The notes below the pieces were generated by a model, which was not told the origin of the DNA, made no database searches, and saw only the letters and a program-made list of their open reading frames with translations. From assembly GCA_020002185.1 (NCBI GenBank), contig CM034543.1, positions 604,180 through 668,179 on the forward strand: a stretch of DNA of 64,000 nucleotides. The letters are read 5' to 3'. This stretch comes from Paraescarpia echinospica (lineage: Eukaryota > Annelida > Polychaeta > Sabellida > Siboglinidae). Each line of letters begins with the position of its first letter. Within the stretch, counting starts at the first letter, position 1. Positions 59,101 through 64,000 of this stretch are shown here, piece by piece. The position numbers and the translations under genes were made by a program.

Positions 59101-62100
59101 ACTTACAATATTCATAAGACCACATAATTTAACAAGATTTAATAAGACTGCCATCCAGAAGATTAACTCTAGGTGGCAGGTGGACAAGGAAGCCTTTTTT
59201 GCTTATCGAGAGTCCAATACTTTTTATCTATGTGTATCCCGCCCTTTTAAGGTATGTGTTGATTTTATGTTTAAACATATTCACGCTACTAGCACCAACA
59301 CAATCAGCAGATAATCTGTTCCATTCATTTACAGTCCTTTGTGAAAATAAGAACTTTCTTATATCTAATCTACATTGCTCCTTTACTAATGTAAGTTCAT
59401 GTCCTCTGGTCCTTCTATCTTTCTTAACTGAGAAAAAAATATTTCTATCAATATTTTTATAACCATTCAATATTTTAAACACTTCTATCTGATCTCCTCT
59501 CAATCTCCTGGTCTCTAATGTTGTTAAACCACATTTTTAGGCATATTTCGTAACTAAGATCTCTCAGTTTTTGTATCATTTTAGTTGCTTTCCTCTGCAC
59601 TCTTTCTAACATATCTATGTCCTTCCTGTGATATGGCCGCCACGCTTGAATACAATATTCTAAATGAGGCCTAACTATTGTTTTGTACAGCGGTATTATT
59701 AGCTCTTTTTCCTTATACGTTATGTTTCCCCTAATTAATCCAATGATTTGATTTCCCTTTGAAGCGGCAATACAGCATTGTTCTGAAACCTTCATGTCAG
59801 CTCTAATGGTTAACCTCAAGTCCTTTTCTTTTACAGTGGTACTTAGTACAGAACCTCTCCTTGTATATTGTACATCTTCGTTCCCATGTCCTGTGTGGAG
59901 GCATTTACATTTCTCAAAATTGAACAGCATTTGCCATTTTTCAGACCATTTTATTAACCTGTCAAGATCATCTTGTAAATGCTGTCTATCTCCATCACGT
60001 TTAATCCTTCTAAACAATTTTGTATCATCCGCAAATTTCAACACCTTGCTTGTTATATGATATATCATCGTCCATATCGTTGATATAAATTAAGAATAAT
60101 ATTGGTCCCAGTACTGATCTCTGTGGTACCCTACTCAAAACTGAGTTCCAGTTTGAAGCCTCCCCATCAACTACTACCCGTTGTCTTCTTTCAATTAGTT
60201 AATTAAACCATTTCCTTTGCCGTGGGCCTTTAGTTTAAGCAGTAACCTCTGATGTGGCACTTTATCGAAAGCTTTCTGAAAATCTAAGTAGATGATATCT
60301 ACTGGTGATCCCTCGTCTACCCACTTGGTGATATCTTCCAAAAAACATAAGATATTTGTTAAGCATGACCTCGCGTCAAACAAATGCATTTGGTTTCTGC
60401 CCTGTGTTCAATCATCACTGTGTGACAAGATGCAACGCATTTACTGTGTAAACACCATGGGCTGTTTGATAACTTTTCTTTGGTGATTAGTGTGAACAGT
60501 TACTTACAATATCTTCCAATAAATTGAAATATTATGGATGTTTATATCACTGTTACCGATTTGTCGCACTGTAATCACATGGTCTGCATTCGCTATCAGA
60601 ATATGTCTCAAAAACCTACTTGCCTCGTTTAAATTTGAAACAAATAGCTTTGTTGCAGGTTCATAGATGTCCTTTGCTGACAGTGAACAATATATATCTA
60701 ACTAAAGACATGTAATGTTAAATCCAACGTATGCGGTGTGTGTTGTAGCTGGCATTGACTATGTTCCCGTCAACCAAGTGGTCCACTTCGCCCCCGGGGT
60801 GCTGGAGCAGACCCTCAGGGTGACCATCATTGACGACCTGGGGCAACCAAAAATGGAAGGCAATGAGAAGTTTGAACTAGTTCTGCGCATGCCAACAGGT
60901 GGCACTCTCGGCCAACCAAGCAAGTCGCTCGTCACGATCAACGACTCATTCTCCGACTGTAAGTGTTCTGGCAGGAAGTAGACAAATATAGACATCTTAT
61001 TTGTAATGTTATGCATTTTTGTTTATCGAAAACTTCGTTTTTAATTCCACATGGTCATGAGCAACATGAGTGATTCTTGTCCTGAAAGAATTTTTAGATT
61101 TAGTTAAATGCCACACTTATTTACTAATATACATAAAACACAGATACACATTAACTTTAAGGGGAGGCTTGAGTCTAAACGTATGTTATTTTATAACTTC
61201 ATTGTTACTTACTCTACAGAGCTGAAACTTTCACAGATTGATAGTCCACCTAACGGGAAGGTCTGGAATTTTTTTCAAAATTTTATGGGGGGATTTTCCC
61301 ACGGTACAGCAGCCATCTTGGATTTAATGCATGCGTTGAAATATCTTGGTAACTACTGGACTTACATTACTCAAATTTGGTGTGTAGTTACTCCATATAA
61401 CCCTAAGTGTAACCAGCAAGCTACATTTTGTATTTAAAAAAACTAAACTTTTTTAATGATTTTTCAAAAAATTTATGTATTTGTTCCTGACATTTTTTTA
61501 CTAGCGACTCATTTTATTAAAAAACATGCCTTGCTTTTGAAAAAGTAGCTTTCTGGCTACCAGGGGCATACTGTCAAAATACATTGTAGCAAGTTTCAAG
61601 CAAATCTGTCAAGCGGTTACTCAGATAAATAAACAAGAAGACAGCTTGTGTGAATGAAATCATGTTTCTGAGAAAATCGCGTTCAAAGTTTAGTTACACT
61701 TGTACACACTTTTCAACATCTAAAAAGCAATCTAAGTGATTGAAACTTTGTACACATGTTATTCAATGTATAATCTATCAAATGGCATAGTTCAAAGTGA
61801 TTTGAACAGCATAGTAATATGTCAAACAAAGCAATGTAGCAAAAACATTACAGAACAGGAAATTTATAAAATAGCACATCATTCCAACATTTATACAGAT
61901 AAAGTTCACAGGAGCACTGATAAAGTTCACTGGAACACAAATAAAGTTCACTGGAGCTCAGATAAAGTTCATTGTAACCTAAATAAAGTTCAATGAAGAA
62001 GAGAAGAAGAGCACGGAAGGTTCGCGACAGTGACATGGTGCAGCCTACAAGTACAGTCGGCAGATCTGCACAAGTATCTCCTTCATCCTAATCCGGGAAG

Positions 62101-63884
62101 TGTGAGACCCCCGTCTCATCCAGAAGATCCGTGTAGCCAAACTTCCGCTCAGTCGCAGCATCCGGGAAGTGTGAGACTCCCATCTCATCCAGAAGATCCG
62201 TGTAGCCAAACTTCCGCTCAGTCACAGACAGTCTGAGACGGATCGGGTGACACTGACAGCCAAGTTGACGCTAAGAAACAAGTACACAATACCAATGTAT
62301 TTCATGAACACAAGTATTACTAACAATAAAAGCCCCTCCCCAGTACTATAAGTCTGTGACTCTAGTTTATGTTGCGTCTTTTGTTTATTTTATTAGTACT
62401 GAATTATATCTAGTGTAACTGTATGTCATAAAGGGACATACCAAGGCAAGTTGTTCTAATATAAACCATAATTCCATAGAATAATGTACAAAGTATAACT
62501 GTCATCCCTAAAACAACATAATCGGAGCATGTATTTAACGAATATAAAATTATAGGCAAACGTCAAATAATTTCTTGATACAGATTACTGGTATTATAAG
62601 CTGACGTCATAGGTTGAACGTATTACAACCAATCAGAACATTTGACTTGACGGAATCAGAGGATTCCGTCATCACGTGATGCTGCCTGACCAATCGTTGT
62701 TACCCATTCCTTTGTCCCCAAAGCGGCAAGAGAGGCAGTCGTTTATAGGCTGGATTATTCATCATACAGAGCGAAAACGGGGCTTTCCCGTGATATGCTC
62801 CATGATGGAATGGCAGTATTTTTCGCGATGCAATCGATCGCGGAAAATTGCATAATGTTCGATTATTCGCGCTTCGTTTGACAAAGACTTAGCAATGATA
62901 GGCATCACACAAAATGCATGTTTTGTGACATAAACAGGTTTATTTCGGTAGTATAACGTATATGAATGGGAAGTTGAGTAATTTTATACATAAAAATGTC
63001 AATAACTCAAAGCTCATTTTATTTTCAAAAATCGTAAATTTCGACCCGAGCCTCCTCTTAAAAGTACAGCGGAACCTTGCGTTATGGTCTCCTCAGTAAT
63101 ACAGCCATTTCGCAATTAAGGTCACCTTAGAACAGTCCCATATTATTTCCACATATAGTAAAGTTTACGGTATTAGTCCCGCTAATAAGGTCACCTCGCT
63201 ATTCAGGTCACTTTTGTCTAGTCCCAAAGGTAACCTTAATAGTGACGTTCCACTGTAAGTAAACTTATGTTGCAGTACCCATCATGCAGTTCAAGTCAAC
63301 CGAGTACACAGGCTTTGAGAATGACGGTAAGGTGGTGACATACATCACTAGACACGGAGACATCAACCACGTGTCCAGCGTGCGGTGCTACACACGCCAG
63401 GCCTCCGCTCGTGTCGTGACTGACTACGTTGAACGACCTGACACAGATGTGTCTAGGATCACCTTCGAACCAGGTGGGCTTATCACAGTACACCCACTGG
63501 GTGAGAGGTGAGAGGTCAGGTGTGTTTACCTGTGCCAAGTGAAAGTGAGGTTGTGTTTACCTCTGCCAGGAGAGAGTGAGGTTGTGTTTACCTGTACCAT
63601 GTGAGACTGAGGTGTGTTTACCTGTGCCAGGTGAGAGTGACGTGTTTACCTGTGCCAGGTGAGACTGAGGTTGTGTTTACCTTCCCCAGGTGAGAATGAG
63701 GTTGTGTTTACCTGTGCAGGTGAGACTGAGGTGCGCTGTGAGGTGGCACTGAAGAGTGACAGCCTCCATGAAGGAGATGAGGAGTTCCGTCTCGTCCTGG
63801 GAGACCCTCAAAGTCCCACGGCCCTGTCTGCTCGTATTGGCTCCCCAGACCATGCAGTCATCACCGTCATTGACCTGGGGGACA
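32069..63884 (+). CDS. FREM2: FREM2-like FRAS1/FREM extracellular matrix protein (3' end outside window)
   Basis: Large secreted or membrane-tethered basement-membrane protein; in vertebrates FREM2 works with FRAS1 and FREM1 in epithelial-mesenchymal adhesion, and the sea urchin relative is ECM3. Exons seen: 32069-37076, 52342-52488, 53116-53196, 53923-54072, 56752-56877, 57416-57664, 58487-58636, 60749-60958, 63276-63473, 63720-63884. All junctions are phase 1 and GT-AG. Order: signal peptide, FREM N-terminal region, twelve CSPG repeats, then Calx-beta domains 1 to 4. It aligns collinearly with vertebrate FREM2, including family-specific strings such as [19 protein letters not shown] and SVTVRSRKT. 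Missing: the exon of about 90 nt that finishes CSPG 12 between 37076 and 52342 (possibly in the assembly gap), and everything after Calx-beta 4. Confidence 0.94.
37100..37618. repeat. Homopurine tandem repeat
   Basis: About 500 bp of nearly pure purine on the plus strand, built of variable units of about 33 bp such as gggagggagatgaggggaag plus gaagaataagaaa. It begins about 25 bp after the exon 1 donor. Confidence 0.93.
37635..37830. repeat. Degenerate repeat of about 30 bp
   Basis: Seven or so diverged copies of a unit like acagacatgactgtcacctt followed by catgcttac. Spacing varies. Intronic. Confidence 0.75.
37831..41417 (+). other. FREM2-like intron 1, left part
   Basis: About 3.6 kb, AT-rich, apparently unique apart from short TA runs (38120-38180, 38530-38560). 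I looked for the missing CSPG 12 exon (a YVxxxxxNxTSDxF-type string in phase 1 flanked by AG and GT) and did not find it. No other gene is supported. Confidence 0.65.
41418..42417. other. Assembly gap of exactly 1000 N
   Basis: The run of N is exactly 1000 bases, a conventional placeholder, so true length is unknown. The right edge falls inside a 76-bp tandem array, which probably caused the break. Confidence 1.
42418..43142. repeat. 76-bp tandem array, fused to a LINE 3' end
   Basis: At least 9 nearly identical 76-bp units (cgtagtgtcccgtagttggg then cttcggcacctgggagggg, atttatacttatagttc), truncated on the left by the gap. On the minus strand the last LINE codons read through LRDTTAAQ into the first unit, so the unit includes the LINE's 3' terminus. 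Confidence 0.95.
43143..43375 (-). pseudogene. C-terminal fragment of a LINE (endonuclease-reverse transcriptase type)
   Basis: The minus strand encodes [20 protein letters not shown] and then [20 protein letters not shown], the well-known W-AGH-R / RGRP-W tail of invertebrate endonuclease-reverse transcriptase LINEs (RTE/jockey-like). A stop follows within a few codons, then degraded [22 protein letters not shown] sequence. Strongly truncated at its 5' side. Confidence 0.85.
43376..44994 (+). other. FREM2-like intron 1, between LINE tail and 45-bp array
   Basis: Mixed unique sequence. 43870-44110 is rich in imperfect gcatcagggg / cagtgtcaggggg motifs but not a clean array. No coding segment recognised. 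Confidence 0.6.
44995..48344. repeat. 45-bp tandem array in FREM2-like intron 1 (about 74 copies)
   Basis: Unit cagtttgtagttatgttacg + ctcactggtatgaatgttg + tgacat. Two main variants alternate: tagttatgttacg / tagctatgttacg and the later tagttaggttatg, which adds a stop in the open frame. One disturbed unit lies at 46750-46770. The period is a multiple of three, so a 551-codon open frame appears (repeats of [15 protein letters not shown]). I do not call it a gene. Confidence 0.97.
48345..48892 (+). other. Intron sequence
   Basis: AT-rich with TA/CATA simple repeats at 48540-48620. Nothing else recognised. Confidence 0.7.
48893..49500 (-). pseudogene. LINE fragment (CR1/jockey-like RT C-terminus)
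   Basis: The minus strand encodes [37 protein letters not shown] and, after a frameshift, [19 protein letters not shown] and [15 protein letters not shown]: the region downstream of the YxDD core in CR1/jockey LINEs. Truncated at both sides; a different family from the LINE at 28164-31155. Confidence 0.85.
49501..50836 (+). other. Intron sequence
   Basis: AT-rich, unique. The 73-codon open frame at 49898-50119 has no recognisable similarity and no splice-site support. Nothing else seen. Confidence 0.6.
50837..51020 (+). mobile_element. tRNA-derived SINE
   Basis: A tRNA-like head with an A box (tggtcgagtgg, about 50848-50858) and a B box (ggttcgactct, 50890-50900). The body includes cttgggcaattttgttcac, shared in part with the SINE at 23905-24225. 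Not called a tRNA because acceptor-stem pairing is not convincing. Confidence 0.65.
51021..52341 (+). other. Intron sequence before second FREM2-like exon found
   Basis: About 1.3 kb, no repeat array or coding similarity recognised. Confidence 0.6.
52342..52488 (+). CDS. FREM2: FREM2-like exon: end of CSPG 12 and start of Calx-beta 1
   Basis: 147 nt, acceptor ...ctttcag, donor gtgagt, phase 1 at both ends. It encodes [19 protein letters not shown] (the strand after CSPG 12, like the NFRLNWAW segment of FREM2) and [19 protein letters not shown], then YLRETSFVS, the first strands of Calx-beta 1. It needs one base (probably G, giving Ala) from an exon not found in the window. Confidence 0.9.
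53116..53196 (+). CDS. FREM2: FREM2-like exon: Calx-beta 1, middle
   Basis: 81 nt, acceptor ...gttttag, donor gtacac. It encodes [18 protein letters not shown] then ADQVQFNPG, the central Calx-beta strands ending in the FxPG turn. The intron before it (52489-53115) shows nothing notable. Confidence 0.9.
53592..53755. repeat. 52-bp triplicate in FREM2-like intron
   Basis: Three consecutive, almost identical copies of a 52-bp unit (acatttacattattagggcc then acatccaccaacaagatcaa). No exon sequence in it. Confidence 0.9.
53923..54072 (+). CDS. FREM2: FREM2-like exon: Calx-beta 1, end
   Basis: 150 nt, acceptor ...ccttgtag, donor gtaggt. It encodes [19 protein letters not shown], then [19 protein letters not shown] and [11 protein letters not shown]. 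IDDxxYExxExFxVxL is the Calx-beta signature with its calcium-type acidic loop. Confidence 0.94.
54497..56751. repeat. 83-bp array of FREM2-like exon acceptor copies (about 27)
   Basis: 83-bp period (for example ataacaagtg at 54761 and 54844). Each unit reads ctgttgtag then cataacaagtgtccttcccc aagtcacactatgaggttgt, which copies the acceptor and first about 60 nt of the exon at 56752 (ctgctgtag then agtcacaagtgtccttcccc). The outermost left copy keeps tcacaa; nearly all internal copies have taacaa, an immediate in-frame stop if spliced. The last unit grades into the real exon. Confidence 0.95.
56752..56877 (+). CDS. FREM2: FREM2-like exon: Calx-beta 2, start
   Basis: 126 nt, acceptor ...ctgctgtag, donor gtcagt, phase 1. 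It encodes [18 protein letters not shown] then [19 protein letters not shown] and CSTLEG, matching the FREM2 segment before its second Calx-beta. Chosen over the upstream copies because only this copy continues into the conserved VPVRRSGD sequence and a fitting donor. Confidence 0.94.
57198..57274 (+). mobile_element. SINE 3' fragment
   Basis: Shares gtgtaaagggctttgagca and cactgcgctatataagaac with the other two SINE tails. The remaining intron sequence (56878-57415) shows nothing else. Confidence 0.7.
57416..57664 (+). CDS. FREM2: FREM2-like exon: Calx-beta 2, end
   Basis: 249 nt, acceptor ...ttctgtag, donor gtaaac. It encodes [56 protein letters not shown] and [19 protein letters not shown] and LSMxxGGRxG are FREM2-like. 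The [13 protein letters not shown] acidic loop is intact. Confidence 0.95.
57690..58360. repeat. Three short tandem arrays in one FREM2-like intron
   Basis: Four copies of 17 bp (gtgttatcttatgtaat) at about 57690-57762; four copies of 20 bp (tattgtattcattcatgtaa) at about 57772-57855; five to six copies of 45 bp (aaactatttacacactatag + atacgaacgtcactggata) at about 58110-58355. None resembles the adjacent exons. Confidence 0.9.
58487..58636 (+). CDS. FREM2: FREM2-like exon: Calx-beta 3, start
   Basis: 150 nt, acceptor ...gtttcag, donor gtaagt, phase 1. It encodes [36 protein letters not shown] and [21 protein letters not shown] and SVTVRSRKT match vertebrate FREM2 closely. Confidence 0.95.
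58637..58905. repeat. 21-bp array of donor-site copies after FREM2-like exon
   Basis: About a dozen copies of a unit near 21 bp, ggctcaat|gtaagtgacagtt, continuing straight from the true exon end ggctcaat|gtaagtga at 58636. At least six copies retain a full gtaagtga; others have gtcagtga, gtaaatga or ctaagtga. Confidence 0.93.
59131..60400 (-). pseudogene. 5'-truncated LINE, second copy of the 28-31 kb family
   Basis: The minus strand encodes [77 protein letters not shown] and finally [19 protein letters not shown]. It is broken by several frameshifts and stops but is better preserved than the first copy. It defines the uninterrupted 3' UTR (gataaaaagtattggactct) and the common 3' end near 59131. 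Inserted antisense in a FREM2-like intron. Confidence 0.93.
60749..60958 (+). CDS. FREM2: FREM2-like exon: Calx-beta 3, end
   Basis: 210 nt, acceptor ...gttgtag, donor gtaagt. It encodes [56 protein letters not shown] and [13 protein letters not shown]. [23 protein letters not shown] is nearly the FREM2 string. Confidence 0.96.
61151..63064. mobile_element. Putative 1.9-kb element with inverted ends
   Basis: The left end actttaaggggaggcttgag (from about 61154) is an inverted, imperfect match to ...ctcgggtcgaaat read on the other strand at the right end (63040-63064, plus-strand cgacccgagcctcctctta). Interior includes a 20-bp-type repeat of ataaagttcactgga (about 61905-61995), a 69-bp duplication (62092-62230) and a perfect 10-bp hairpin at 62649-62672. 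No transposase seen. The class is uncertain. Confidence 0.45.
63065..63257. mobile_element. pogo/Tc1-like MITE, copy 2
   Basis: About 193 bp bounded by tacagcggaaccttgcgtta and ...gtgacgttccactgta, inverted ends with TA borders. Interior shared with copy 1 at 25509-25702 (aattaaggtcacc, cgctattcaggtcac). Its right end is 18 bp upstream of the first base of the next FREM2-like exon. Confidence 0.8.
63276..63473 (+). CDS. FREM2: FREM2-like exon: Calx-beta 4, start
   Basis: 198 nt, acceptor ...tgttgcag, donor gtgggc, phase 1. It encodes [55 protein letters not shown] and SRITFEPG. [12 protein letters not shown] and ERPxTDxSxITFxPG match FREM2. Confidence 0.95.
63474..63719. repeat. Array of acceptor copies before the last visible FREM2-like exon
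   Basis: Six to seven variable copies of about 30-33 bp reading gtgtttacctgtgccag|gtgagactgaggt, the same as the true junction gtgtttacctgtgcag|gtgagactgaggt at 63719/63720. Because the exon begins with gtgag, every unit offers both an acceptor and a donor-like GTGAG. Confidence 0.9.
63720..63884 (+). CDS. FREM2: FREM2-like exon: Calx-beta 4, end
   Basis: 165 nt, acceptor ...cctgtgcag, donor gtaagt, phase 1. It encodes [37 protein letters not shown] and [18 protein letters not shown]. [12 protein letters not shown] matches FREM2. The acidic loop reads [12 protein letters not shown], less canonical than in Calx-beta 2. The 116 bases to the window end are intronic and featureless. Confidence 0.93.
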
Positions 63885-64000
63885 GTAAGTGACAACACAC
63901 AGCCAGCATCTACAAATACATTCTCAAATATGTCATATTGGCTGAAGAAATTTATGTCGGTTGTCAGTAAAAATGCCAAAAAGTACAATTATGATTATCT

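Overview
This is animal nuclear DNA, most likely from a marine invertebrate; I cannot name the species. Two intron-rich genes stand head to head, and their introns are unusually full of tandem repeats, LINE fragments, tRNA-derived SINEs and small DNA transposons. No bacterial-style gene layout is present. Exons were found by reading conserved protein segments across GT-AG junctions whose codon phases fit from exon to exon.

Left half, minus strand (496-27189): the glycolytic enzyme phosphoglycerate kinase (PGK). Eleven coding exons are visible and give about 402 residues in one consistent frame. Only the short last exon (about 14 residues) is missing, probably beyond position 1. The introns carry a 3.8-kb array of about 63-bp units, a 12-kb array of 101-bp units (about 120 copies), shorter arrays of 85, 33, 31 and 16 bp, hAT-like elements, SINEs and a pogo/Tc1-like MITE.

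Middle (27190-32068): the intergenic space between the two start codons. It holds a long TG-rich tract, a decayed LINE on the plus strand interrupted by a 1-kb element with terminal inverted repeats, a second TG run and the 5' flank of the second gene.

Right half, plus strand (32069 to beyond the right edge): a FREM2-like FRAS1/FREM extracellular matrix gene. A single 5-kb first exon encodes a signal peptide, the family N-terminal region and twelve CSPG (NG2-like) repeats. Eight later exons, all phase 1, encode the following Calx-beta domains. The exon that should finish CSPG repeat 12 was not found. Intron 1 contains an exactly 1000-base assembly gap, a 76-bp array fused to a LINE tail, and a 45-bp array of about 74 copies.

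The most striking feature is shared by both genes. Many of the intronic arrays are built from copies of the neighbouring exon-intron junction, including the edge of the exon and its splice site. This is clear at PGK exons 5, 7 and 9 and at three FREM2 exons, and is suspected at two more places. The introns therefore hold dozens of decoy acceptors or donors beside the real ones. The long open frames inside these arrays are by-products of periodicity, not genes.
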